Shown here one piece after another: positions 16,993 to 24,837 of a stretch of 64,000 bases of DNA. The position numbers and the translations under genes were made by a program. The notes beneath the pieces are model-generated. The model was given only the letters and a program-made list of their open reading frames with translations, made no database searches and was not told the origin of the DNA. Origin of the DNA: an uncultured Clostridia bacterium (lineage in GTDB: Bacteria > Bacillota > Clostridia > Christensenellales > Borkfalkiaceae); assembly GCA_944327625.1 (NCBI GenBank), contig CALVHL010000001.1, forward strand, positions 124,001-188,000, in the 5' to 3' direction. The number at the start of each line of letters is the position of its first letter. Position 1 is the stretch's first letter.

Positions 16993-19900
16993 ATGAAAGC
17001 ATTTAAAAAGTTAAGTACAATACTTCTTTCGGTCGGCATTGCGCTAGTCATTGCGGCGACCGTAGTCGTAAATACGCTTACGCTCGGCAAGTTCGACAAT
17101 GTGCTCGAACAGTATTTCGGCAAGACCGATGACAGCACCCGCGGCGACACGATGGGTGCGGACGTAGAGTACTACAAGAGTTCGTTCGACAGCGCGAAAG
17201 AGCTCTATGAATATGAAGAACAGGTCTGCGCGGAAATAGCGCAGGAGGGCATAACCCTGCTTAAAAACGACGACAATGCGCTTCCGCTTGCAAAGGGCAC
17301 CAAGCTCAGCCTTTTCAGCCATTCTTCGGTCGACCTCGTCAGCGGCGGTTCCGGCTCGGGTTCGGGCAGCTTCGAGCTTACCAAGAACCTCAAAGAGGGG
17401 CTTGAACACGCAGGGCTTTCGGTAAACGAAAAGCTGTGGAATTTCTATTCGACGGGTGCCGGCTCGGGTGAAAAATATACGAGGGGCGTCGGTTCCGTCG
17501 ATTACGGCAGAGATCTCGACTGGAACCTCAACGAAGTTCCCCTTTCGGTAATAACCGCCGACAAGGAGCTCGTTTCCAGCTTTGACGGTACGGTTGCAAT
17601 GTTCGTAATGTCCCGCACGGGCGGCGAAGGCGCGGACGAGGCGAGGGATATGGCGGCTTTCGGCGGCAAGTCGGGACAGCACTATCTCGAACCGAGCGAT
17701 GAAGAACTTGAAATTTTGTCCTACCTCAACGAAAACTTCGATAAGGTCATACTGCTCGTCAACTGCAACAACGCAATGGAGCTCGGCTGGGTAAAGAACT
17801 ATTCCAACATCAAAGCCGTTCTCAATATGCCCGGCGCGGGCAGAACGGGCGTCTACGGCCTCGGCAATGTCATAACGGGACAGGACGAGGACGGCAACCG
17901 CATTTCCCCGTCGGGACACCTCGTAGACACCTTTGTCTATGACAATTTCTCCTCTCCCGCAATGCAGAATATGGGCGACTATAACTATGCGGGCACCGAT
18001 TACTATTACGTCAACTATGCCGAGGGCATCTACGTCGGCTATAAGTACTATGAAACCCGCTATGAGGACTATGTCCGCTCGCAGGGCAACGCAGGCAACT
18101 ATATCTATGACCAGACCGTGCTCTATCCTTTCGGCTACGGCCTCAGCTATACGACTTTCGGGTGGAGCGATTACAGCGTGTCTGCCGCCGACGCCGACGG
18201 CAATATAACCGTCAGCCTCAAAGTCACCAACACGGGCGACTATCCCGGCAAGGAAGTAGTGCAGGTATACGTACAGTCGCCCTATACGCTCGGCGGCATT
18301 GAAAAGGCTTCCGTTTCGCTCGTAGGCTTTGCCAAGACCGACCTCATTCAGCCCGACGGTCAGCCTCACGACGTCAGCGTGACGATAAACATCTCCGATT
18401 TCATCTCCTACGATTCAAAAAATGCCAAGACGTACGTGCTTGAAGCGGGCGACTATTACATAACCGCCGCATCCGACGCGCATAAGGCAATAAACAACGT
18501 GCTGGCAGCCCGCGCAGCCGACGGCGATGACAAGGTCGACCTCGACAAGATGTCGGGCACTGGCGACGCAAGCTTCACGGGCAAATATTCGCAGGGCGCG
18601 ACCGATACCGAAACTTATTCGGTAACCGCAACGGGCGAGGGCGAAATAACCAACCAGTTCGACGGTTCGTCGCTCACCGACGGCAAATATCTCTCGCGTT
18701 CGGATTGGAGCGTGATGGAAAATAACGGACTTCGCTACGGTTCGGCTTCATCGGCAGAGAGCAGGGCGGAGATAGGCGGAAAACAGTTCTCTCATTCCAT
18801 CACAGCAGAACTTAAAGCCGCGCTGGACTCCACTTCCTCGGGCAATCCCGACGAGGGCAAGGTGGTTGAAGAATACACCTTCGGTCAGGACAATGGGGTT
18901 GACCTCATCGACCTCCGCGGTCTTGACTATGACGATCCTCTCTGGGACGATCTCCTCGACGAAATAGAGCTTGACGAGCTTGCCAAACTCGTTGCCGAGT
19001 GCGGCTATTGCTCTCCTGCGGTGCAGTCCATAAACAAACCCAAGGTAACCGACCTCGACGGTCCCGCGGGGCTAAATAAAGTAGTGGGACACGGCTCTGT
19101 CGAGCTGGGCGACGACTATCTGTCGATGACTTGGCCCACCGAATATATGCTTGCCTGCACCTGGGATACCGACTACGCGTTCGCCATGGGCGAGGGCATA
19201 GGCGAAGACGGCCTCTATGGCGGTGTTCAGGGTTGGTACGGACCTGCCGTCAACATTCACAGAACGCCTTTCGCAGGCCGTAACTTCGAGTATTATTCCG
19301 AGGACAGCTTCATAAGCGGCGTCATGGGCAAGGCGGCAATAAACGGCGCAGCTACAAAGGGAATGTACGCATTCCTCAAACACTTCGCGCTCAACGACCA
19401 GGAAACCCACCGCGATCACCTCGGTCTCGTTACCTGGGCGGAAGAACAGGCAATAAGGGAAATCTATCTCAAACCCTTTGAAATGTGCATAGAGGACAAC
19501 GAAGTTGAAATCATGTACAATCAGGCCGTAAAGGATGAAGACGGCAATATAGAGAGCTTTGAGAAGAAATATACGACCGTACCCGCGGCGACGGCGGTAA
19601 TGACTTCGTTCAACCGCATCGGAGCAACGTGGGCGGGCGGCAACTACCACCTCATAACGGGCGTACTCCGCAACGAGTGGGGCTTCAACGGCTTTGCGCT
19701 CACCGACTATGAAGTGCTCAGCTATATGGGCACCGACCAGACGATTGCCGCAGGCGGCGACGGCAAGCTTACGACCGTCGAATGGACGGGCTACACGCTC
19801 GAAGGCAGACCTGAATATCAGGCTTACGCCCGCGAATCGGCTCATCACATTCTTTATACGGTAGTTCATTCTTCGGGCATGAACGGCTATGTACACGGCA

Positions 19901-20040
19901 TACAGTACGTTCCCGGATTTGCATACTACAAGATGATGGTAATAGGCTTCGACGTTCTGGCAGCGGCAGGTCTTGCCGTACTCGGCTTCTTCCTCTACAG
20001 AAATATCAAAAAATATTCTGTATCCGAGACGGCTGAATAA
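16993..20040 (+). CDS. GH3 beta-glucosidase, reversed domain order, membrane-anchored at both ends
   Basis: 1015 aa. Membrane helix at about 8-30, then a GH3 C-terminal-type alpha/beta sandwich (LLKNDDNALPLAKG near 90), a fibronectin-III-like domain (KEVVQVYVQSP near 415), and only then the GH3 N-terminal barrel. The barrel carries DLDGPAGLN near 687, HRTPFAGRNFEYYSED near 755, KHFALNDQETHRD near 795, and the nucleophile Asp905 in GFALTDYE. A second membrane helix lies at about 979-1003. The sandwich-before-barrel order is known in some rumen clostridial GH3 enzymes. It probably releases glucose from the oligosaccharides made by the two GH16 enzymes at the cell surface. Confidence 0.9.
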   Translation: MKAFKKLSTILLSVGIALVIAATVVVNTLTLGKFDNVLEQYFGKTDDSTRGDTMGADVEYYKSSFDSAKELYEYEEQVCAEIAQEGITLLKNDDNALPLAKGTKLSLFSHSSVDLVSGGSGSGSGSFELTKNLKEGLEHAGLSVNEKLWNFYSTGAGSGEKYTRGVGSVDYGRDLDWNLNEVPLSVITADKELVSSFDGTVAMFVMSRTGGEGADEARDMAAFGGKSGQHYLEPSDEELEILSYLNENFDKVILLVNCNNAMELGWVKNYSNIKAVLNMPGAGRTGVYGLGNVITGQDEDGNRISPSGHLVDTFVYDNFSSPAMQNMGDYNYAGTDYYYVNYAEGIYVGYKYYETRYEDYVRSQGNAGNYIYDQTVLYPFGYGLSYTTFGWSDYSVSAADADGNITVSLKVTNTGDYPGKEVVQVYVQSPYTLGGIEKASVSLVGFAKTDLIQPDGQPHDVSVTINISDFISYDSKNAKTYVLEAGDYYITAASDAHKAINNVLAARAADGDDKVDLDKMSGTGDASFTGKYSQGATDTETYSVTATGEGEITNQFDGSSLTDGKYLSRSDWSVMENNGLRYGSASSAESRAEIGGKQFSHSITAELKAALDSTSSGNPDEGKVVEEYTFGQDNGVDLIDLRGLDYDDPLWDDLLDEIELDELAKLVAECGYCSPAVQSINKPKVTDLDGPAGLNKVVGHGSVELGDDYLSMTWPTEYMLACTWDTDYAFAMGEGIGEDGLYGGVQGWYGPAVNIHRTPFAGRNFEYYSEDSFISGVMGKAAINGAATKGMYAFLKHFALNDQETHRDHLGLVTWAEEQAIREIYLKPFEMCIEDNEVEIMYNQAVKDEDGNIESFEKKYTTVPAATAVMTSFNRIGATWAGGNYHLITGVLRNEWGFNGFALTDYEVLSYMGTDQTIAAGGDGKLTTVEWTGYTLEGRPEYQAYARESAHHILYTVVHSSGMNGYVHGIQYVPGFAYYKMMVIGFDVLAAAGLAVLGFFLYRNIKKYSVSETAE

Positions 20041-20047
20041 AATGCGG

Positions 20048-20080
20048 AAAGGGGCGGACATCTGATGTCCGCCCCTTTTT
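20048..20080 (+). terminator. Terminator after GH3 gene
   Basis: 11-bp GC-rich stem (20051-20061 with 20065-20075), extended by A-T pairs, loop CTG, tail of five T residues. Confidence 0.9.
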
Positions 20081-20094
20081 CTGCGTATTTGCTA

Positions 20095-20123
20095 TTGACA
20101 GCCAGTGTTCTGTGTGTTACAAT
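20095..20123 (+). promoter_or_regulatory. Sigma-A promoter of cpsB-like gene
   Basis: TTGACA (20095-20100), 17-nt spacer, TACAAT (20118-20123). Confidence 0.8.
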
Positions 20124-20171
20124 AAACTGAAATAGTCGGCGGCAGACCTTTTGCCACCCTCGGAGTTTACT

Positions 20172-20921
20172 ATGATAGATTTTCACACCCACATTTTACC
20201 CGCAATAGACGACGGCAGCCGCGACGAGAGCGAATCGTGCGAGCTTCTTTCCCGCCTTGAAAGGCAGGGGGTTGACACCGTGCTGCTGACGCCGCACTAC
20301 TACGGCAGAGATTACAGCGTTCCCAAATTCCTTGAACGCAGGGAGAAGGCCTTTTCCGCGCTTGAAAGCGCATATACGGGCAATATCAGGCTAATCAAAG
20401 CTTGCGAATACAATATTGCGACCGACGTCAATTCCGACTTCATGTCGCTCGTTCCGCTCGCTATCGGGAATACCTCGTATATTCTCACCGAGCTGTCGTT
20501 TGAAAGCGAATGGGGGGACAGGCTGTTCAAGCGCATTAACTCGCTTCAGCTCTGCGGGCTTACGCCCGTCATCGCCCATGCCGAGCTCTATCCCGCCGTA
20601 AGGAAAAACCCGTCGCTCGTCGCGCGGCTCATCGACGGCGGCTGTTATATCCAGATAAACTGCGGTTCGGTAATCTCCTCCGATCCGCTCGTTGCCGCCC
20701 TGATAAACGGTATGCAGGTGCATTGTCTCGGCTCCGATACGCACAACACGACCAAGCGCCCGCCCGAATACGGCAGGGCGATTGAGATGCTTTCCGCCTC
20801 TTTCGGAAGTCAGACGGCAGAGGGGCTCAACGATAATATGAACCTCATCTTGCAGGGCAAGCCGCTTTCCGCAAGGCGCGGCGCGGCGGTAAAGAGAACG
20901 CTTTTCGGCAAATACAAATGA
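20172..20921 (+). CDS. cpsB: CpsB/YwqE-type protein-tyrosine phosphatase (PHP family)
   Basis: 249 aa, cytoplasmic. PHP-domain metallo-phosphatase with DFHTHILPAIDDGSRD at the N terminus (metal ligands), LLTPHYY near 39, CEYNI near 78, VIAHAELYP near 136 and GSDTHN near 195. Members dephosphorylate the tyrosine cluster of CpsD-type kinases and so control capsule or exopolysaccharide chain assembly. The kinase and its membrane partner are encoded head-on downstream. Start at 20172 has GGAG 6 nt upstream; a TTG at 20151 is in frame but lacks support. Confidence 0.92.
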   Translation: MIDFHTHILPAIDDGSRDESESCELLSRLERQGVDTVLLTPHYYGRDYSVPKFLERREKAFSALESAYTGNIRLIKACEYNIATDVNSDFMSLVPLAIGNTSYILTELSFESEWGDRLFKRINSLQLCGLTPVIAHAELYPAVRKNPSLVARLIDGGCYIQINCGSVISSDPLVAALINGMQVHCLGSDTHNTTKRPPEYGRAIEMLSASFGSQTAEGLNDNMNLILQGKPLSARRGAAVKRTLFGKYK

Positions 20922-20931
20922 GATAACATAT

Positions 20932-20971
20932 AAAAAAACAGAGCGGACCGACAAATCGATCCGCTCAAATT
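20932..20971. terminator. Bidirectional terminator between cpsB and cpsD
   Basis: Stem 20941-20951 with 20956-20966 (one mismatch), loop CAAA. T-rich run on the right for the plus strand; A-run on the left for the minus strand. Confidence 0.8.
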
Positions 20972-20972
20972 T

Positions 20973-21686
20973 TTAAGAATTTTTATCGCTGTAACTGTAA
21001 CCGTATTTATATTTCTCGCTCCGCATGAGCGTCGCTCCGTTCCAGACGAAGCCGAGGAAGCGACAGTCGGAAAATTCAATCTGCGCCAGCACCTTCTTGA
21101 TGAGCTTGTGGTTTGTAATGTATTTTCTCGTCACAAGCACTATGCCGTCGGTGTTCTTGGCTATTATCACCGCATCCGAAACGACGTTTGCGGGCGGCGT
21201 GTCGATTATGATATATTCGTACTGCTCCGAAAGCTTTTTGATTAGTATATCGAATACTTCGTTGTGCAGAAGCGTTGTGGGGTTAGGCGCTGAACGTGAG
21301 CAGGGGAGTATGTCAAGGTTTTCAAAAGCTCCCTTGATTACAGCATCTTCAAGGTTGCACTGGCCGCTGAGATAAGAGATAATGCAGTTCTTTGCGCGGA
21401 GGTGGAAAATGCTGCTTATTCTCGGCTTTCTCATGTCGCAGTCGACGAGAATAGTGCGGTAACCCGACCGCGCATAGGTGAGCGCGAGGTTGGCGGAAAC
21501 CGTACTCTTGCCCTCGCCGGGTACGCAGGAACTGACGCATATAACCTTACCGCATCCCGTCTTTTTGGGAACGGCGAAGCTGACGTTGTTCATGAGGTTG
21601 CGGAAGGCTTCGGTTATGACGAAGGGGGTATCGTCGTCTACCAGATATTCTGCATAGGAGATGCGTTCCTTATTTCTGAGCGTCAT
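20973..21686 (-). CDS. cpsD: CpsD/CapB-type bacterial tyrosine kinase
   Basis: 237 aa, cytoplasmic BY-kinase. Walker A SCVPGEGKSTV near residue 52, Walker A' ILVDCDMRKP near 80, Walker B YIIIDTPPA near 160, and a C-terminal tyrosine cluster KYKYGYSY that would be autophosphorylated. Works with the membrane co-polymerase encoded immediately upstream (1-nt gap) to regulate capsule/EPS chain length, and is opposed by the CpsB phosphatase on the other strand. Confidence 0.93.
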   Translation of the reverse strand: MTLRNKERISYAEYLVDDDTPFVITEAFRNLMNNVSFAVPKKTGCGKVICVSSCVPGEGKSTVSANLALTYARSGYRTILVDCDMRKPRISSIFHLRAKNCIISYLSGQCNLEDAVIKGAFENLDILPCSRSAPNPTTLLHNEVFDILIKKLSEQYEYIIIDTPPANVVSDAVIIAKNTDGIVLVTRKYITNHKLIKKVLAQIEFSDCRFLGFVWNGATLMRSEKYKYGYSYSDKNS

Positions 21687-21687
21687 T

Positions 21688-22473
21688 TCAGTTGCCCTCC
21701 TTAGAAGAACTCTTATAATCCTTTTTCATGAGCTGCTTGTCGTTGAAGTCGGGTATAGCGCCGAGTATTGAGGCGTTATACGTCTCCGCAAGCTCGTTTT
21801 CGTCCTTCACGCGGGAGTCGACGACATAGACAACGCCGAGAACGATCGCGGAGACGAGCGCAAGCCCTATTCCGCCGAGCAATGCGAATATCGTCGCACG
21901 GGAATTTATCTCTACGTCGTCATAGAAAATGTCGTTGGCAAGCGAGAAAGTCAGCGACTCGTCGCTGGCAAGCTCATAGTGCGACTTGATATAGTCTGGG
22001 AAGATCTTTACGACCGACTGCATAATGTGGTACGAAAGGTCTGTCGAACGAGTTTCGACGGTGAGATAAATGAAGTTGCCCGCAGACGAGGAGGAAGAAA
22101 TTTCCACGCTAAGCGCGTCCTCTACCGTCTCGAAGGAGAAGTCCTGCGGCAAATCGTATTCGTCGGAAGCCTGCATATCGTCGGCAACCGCCCTGTAAAA
22201 GCGACTCTGCGTCGCCATGAGCTTACAGCCCGAAAGCAGGCTGTAAACGCCCGACTGGCTCTGCGACTGCTGTCCGAAATCGGTCGTCGTGCGATAGTAG
22301 AGAATGTACGTCGAACTGTATGTGTAGGTCACCGACGACTTGCCGATGAGATAGCCTGAAACGCCGCCGACGACGAGGCAGATGAGTATTATCCACCAAC
22401 ATTTGAGAAGATAAAGACAAATCTTGCCTATGTCTATTTCTACGTCGTCCGTATTCTGTGTCTTTTCGTTCAT
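21688..22473 (-). CDS. cpsC: CpsC/Wzz-type capsule chain-length co-polymerase
   Basis: 261 aa membrane protein. Two helices: about 24-45 (WWIILICLVVGGVSGYLIG) and about 195-215 (ALLGGIGLALVSAIVLG), with an extracellular domain between them and a short cytosolic C-terminal tail, the topology of CpsC/YveK adaptor proteins that activate a separate BY-kinase. DVEIDIGKICLYLLK is the usual N-terminal amphipathic start. RBS AGGAG about 8 nt upstream. First gene of the leftward cpsC-cpsD unit. The biosynthetic glycosyltransferases are not in this window. Confidence 0.9.
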   Translation of the reverse strand: MNEKTQNTDDVEIDIGKICLYLLKCWWIILICLVVGGVSGYLIGKSSVTYTYSSTYILYYRTTTDFGQQSQSQSGVYSLLSGCKLMATQSRFYRAVADDMQASDEYDLPQDFSFETVEDALSVEISSSSSAGNFIYLTVETRSTDLSYHIMQSVVKIFPDYIKSHYELASDESLTFSLANDIFYDDVEINSRATIFALLGGIGLALVSAIVLGVVYVVDSRVKDENELAETYNASILGAIPDFNDKQLMKKDYKSSSKEGN

Positions 22474-22601
22474 TTTCTTACTCCTGTTGTCAAATGTTAA
22501 AAATCAAGCAAGAATGTAATTGCATTCACGGGCAAAACACATTGAAAAATCAGTTCACCCGAGCTAATTATTGTTCCGAACCTCGTTTTCTATACTACCA
22601 G

Positions 22602-22630
22602 ATTATACCATTTGCCTTATGTAAAGTCAA
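22602..22630 (-). promoter_or_regulatory. Sigma-A promoter of cpsC-cpsD
   Basis: On the minus strand TTGACT (22625-22630), 17-nt spacer, TATAAT (22602-22607). Confidence 0.85.
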
Positions 22631-22768
22631 TTATATTGCAGATCATTCGACATATTGCGACTTGCTCTCAAAATGTTGTAATTATTCGCTCAATTTGTTA
22701 TCATATTGTGTGTAAGTTATCATAACGGCGCGTTAAGCTTAAAAATCGGCAAAATAATTTTAAGCCTG

Positions 22769-22799
22769 CCAATAAAACGCGCTGATGAAATCGTTTAAT
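22769..22799 (+). promoter_or_regulatory. Putative alternative-sigma promoter, copy 1 (sigma gene)
   Basis: CCAATAAAA (22769-22777) and CGTTTAAT (22792-22799), 14 nt apart. The same two boxes recur 13 nt apart upstream of the lipoprotein gene at 24730-24759 and not elsewhere in the window. This fits auto-regulation by the sigma factor. The second box ends 16 nt before the sigma start, leaving a very short leader. Confidence 0.6.
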
Positions 22800-22815
22800 A
22801 AGCGAGGATGAGAAG

Positions 22816-23331
22816 ATGGAAAAGTCAGAGCTCGACAAGTTAATGTCGCGTGTTGCCGAGGGAGATAATCAGGCCTTCGGCGAGCTTTACCGCGCGACTG
22901 CCAAAGGCGTCTATGCCTTTGCCTATTCCTATCTCAACAATTCCTCAGACGCCGAAGACGTAATGCAGTCGGCTTTTCTGCAAATCAAGCGCAAGGCTTA
23001 CACCTATAAAAAGGGCAGCAATGCGCGCGCGTGGATATTGCAGATCGTCAAAAATCTTGCGCTGGACGAACTCCGCAAGCGCAAAAGACGACGGCAGACC
23101 AACTATCCGCCCGACGAGCGCGACGCGGTTATTTCCCCGACCGAGCCGTCGGCGCTCGACTATATGATGAAATGCCTGACCGACGAGGAAAGGGAAGTTG
23201 TCATTCTGCACGTAGTATGGGGATACAAGCACAGGGAAATAGCCGAAAAGCTGGAAATCCCAGTAGGCACCGTGACCTGGCGGTATAATCAGGCGATTAA
23301 GAAATTAGAAAAATTCAAGGAGGGAGTATGA
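22816..23331 (+). CDS. ECF-type RNA polymerase sigma factor
   Basis: 171 aa. Sigma-70 region 2 at about residues 20-90 (FGELYRATAKGVYAFAYSYL, DAEDVMQSAFLQIKRK, ARAWILQIVKNLALDELRKRKR) and region 4 at about 115-165 (LTDEEREVVILHVVWGYKHREIAEKL, then PVGTVTWRYNQAIKKLEKF). No region 1 or 3, as in extracytoplasmic-function sigma factors. Its stop overlaps the anti-sigma start by 4 nt (ATGA), which ensures coupled, near-equal synthesis. GAGGATGAGAAG precedes the ATG. Probably auto-regulated from the motif just upstream. Confidence 0.93.
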   Translation: MEKSELDKLMSRVAEGDNQAFGELYRATAKGVYAFAYSYLNNSSDAEDVMQSAFLQIKRKAYTYKKGSNARAWILQIVKNLALDELRKRKRRRQTNYPPDERDAVISPTEPSALDYMMKCLTDEEREVVILHVVWGYKHREIAEKLEIPVGTVTWRYNQAIKKLEKFKEGV

Positions 23332-24617
23332 AAGATAAAGACTTTTTCAATCAGTTGGATAAAGAGCTTGACAGGCTTGTGCCGCCGATGTCGGAAAAGC
23401 TCGCGTCAGAGCCTATAATCACGCGCGATCCCTCCGAGACAGGCGAAGAACAGACCTCAAAGCGGGTTCGCCGCCCTCAAAGGCGCGGGCTGTTCGCGTT
23501 TGTCGGCGTAGCCGCTGCGGCTGCGCTGACCATGGCGGCGGTATTGCCGTTCGCGCTCTCTCCGTCAGACAGTTCACAATATATAGTAATGCGCACGGAT
23601 ATAAACCCGTCGGTGTCGCTGCTTCTCGACTCTGACTATATCGTCAGGGGAGTGATGAGCAATAACGACGACGGCGACGCGCTTCTTTCAGACGAGCAGT
23701 TCACGAGCTCGCTCGAGGGCAAGAGCGCACAGCAGGCGGCCGTGCTCATCTCCGAACGCGCGGCAAAATCTGGCTTTATCGACGTAGCTAACCGCGGCTC
23801 GGGCGAGGACTATAACCGCATAAACGTGTCGCTGACAGCCGACGGCAAGACCGACGGGAATATGGCGGACGAGATTGCGGCAGGGCTTACAAACTACTTC
23901 AACGGCATAGGCGTGTACGTCCTTGTTGACTGTACCGAGACGGTTGAGGTCGGCATAGATCTCTCGTCGGCATTCGACGAAAATACGCTCGTCTATCAGC
24001 GGCTTGACGCGGACGAGATGGAGGAATACGCCGCGCAGGCGGTCTATTCGTTCGCGCAGGAGCTTCTCGGCGACGCGCTTGAAAGATACGACCTCTATGA
24101 GCACATATATGCCCTCAACGAACAGATTGCAGATCTCAACGGCGGGCGCGACTATTGGGATATAACCCCTGGCAGCGGCGAAAACGCCCTGCTCTGCGCA
24201 GAGATGGCGGATAAACTTGCAAAGATGAGCGTACTATACGATGCCGACTATTCTTCCCGCGCGGAATTTTTAATAGATTACGGCGCGTATATGACGGGCA
24301 TATTGCTCGTCGATGTGGACGCATTGAAGCTCCTCTATGACGACGGCATAGACGGGGAAAACTTCAGCGGCATAGAGAATTTCGACACCCGCCTCAACTA
24401 CTATAACTTCATCGGCAACAACGTGCTTAAAACGGTCATCGAGGAGCTGTTCAGTGGCAGCACCGACACGCTCGACGAACTTATCGACAGCGCCGTGCGC
24501 CTTACCGAGATGAGGATTGAGGCAAGGCTGGAACGCTTCACTTCGCTGTTTGAGCTTGAAAGAAAGCCCATAACCGAGGACGACTATGCCGAATTCATTG
24601 CAAGGATAGACGCATAA
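23328..24617 (+). CDS. Membrane anti-sigma factor with RsgI-like extracellular module
   Basis: 429 aa. A cytosolic part (1-52, basic near the membrane) is followed by one helix (about 54-77) and a large extracellular part. Just outside the membrane is TDINPSVSLLLDSD...NNDDGDALL. This is the conserved DxNPSxxLxLD...NxDG pattern of RsgI-family anti-sigma-I factors, with the Asn93-Pro94 bond that is autocleaved in characterised RsgI proteins (established for the family, not shown here). The remaining roughly 230 residues are alpha-rich and not recognised. It should hold the ECF factor inactive until an outside signal triggers proteolysis. Pairing an RsgI-type sensor with an ECF rather than SigI factor is worth noting. 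Confidence 0.85.
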   Translation: MKDKDFFNQLDKELDRLVPPMSEKLASEPIITRDPSETGEEQTSKRVRRPQRRGLFAFVGVAAAAALTMAAVLPFALSPSDSSQYIVMRTDINPSVSLLLDSDYIVRGVMSNNDDGDALLSDEQFTSSLEGKSAQQAAVLISERAAKSGFIDVANRGSGEDYNRINVSLTADGKTDGNMADEIAAGLTNYFNGIGVYVLVDCTETVEVGIDLSSAFDENTLVYQRLDADEMEEYAAQAVYSFAQELLGDALERYDLYEHIYALNEQIADLNGGRDYWDITPGSGENALLCAEMADKLAKMSVLYDADYSSRAEFLIDYGAYMTGILLVDVDALKLLYDDGIDGENFSGIENFDTRLNYYNFIGNNVLKTVIEELFSGSTDTLDELIDSAVRLTEMRIEARLERFTSLFELERKPITEDDYAEFIARIDA

Positions 24618-24659
24618 GAAATTCTTTAAATAAACCATATATGACATATATGATTATTC

Positions 24660-24691
24660 GGGTGCGGGCGCGTTGCGCGGCGCACCCTTTT
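24660..24691 (+). terminator. Terminator after the sigma/anti-sigma operon
   Basis: GGGTGCG (24660-24666) pairs with CGCACCC (24681-24687), with inner GCGC/GCGC, followed by TTTTACTTT. Confidence 0.75.
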
Positions 24692-24729
24692 ACTTTCCTT
24701 AAAAAAAATTTAAAAAATTTGCGCGATTG

Positions 24730-24759
24730 CCAATAAAAGGCGCAGGCAATTCGTTTAAT
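24730..24759 (+). promoter_or_regulatory. Putative alternative-sigma promoter, copy 2 (lipoprotein gene)
   Basis: CCAATAAAA (24730-24738) and CGTTTAAT (24752-24759) repeat the boxes found before the sigma gene, 13 nt apart here against 14 there; the GCGC after the first box is also shared. It lies 78 nt before the lipoprotein start. Confidence 0.6.
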
Positions 24760-24771
24760 GAGTGAAAGCGA

Positions 24772-24803
24772 AAGACGGAAGGCAGTAAAAATGTGCCCGT
24801 CTT
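24772..24803 (+). other. Leader hairpin of lipoprotein mRNA
   Basis: AAGACGG (24772-24778) pairs with CCGTCTT (24797-24803) in the predicted 5' leader. No T-run; possible stability or translation element. Confidence 0.4.
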
Positions 24804-24837
24804 GGCGCAGAAAAAAATTGACCGCGAGGTAAAAATT

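Larger units (their letters stand above)
22474..22815. other. Divergent intergenic region between cpsC and sigma-factor gene
   Basis: 342 nt without a gene. It holds the leftward cpsC promoter (22602-22630) with a leader of about 120 nt, an AT-rich middle, and on the right nested inverted repeats (GCGCGTT 22728-22734 with AACGCGC 22776-22782; GCTTAAAA 22737-22744 with TTTTAAGC 22758-22765) next to the sigma-gene promoter-like motif. Confidence 0.7.

Noticed and set aside
22458-22715. 85-codon open frame in the cpsC-sigma intergenic region
   Set aside because: Overlaps the cpsC start and promoter, has no ribosome-binding site, and has AT-rich codon content unlike the neighbours.
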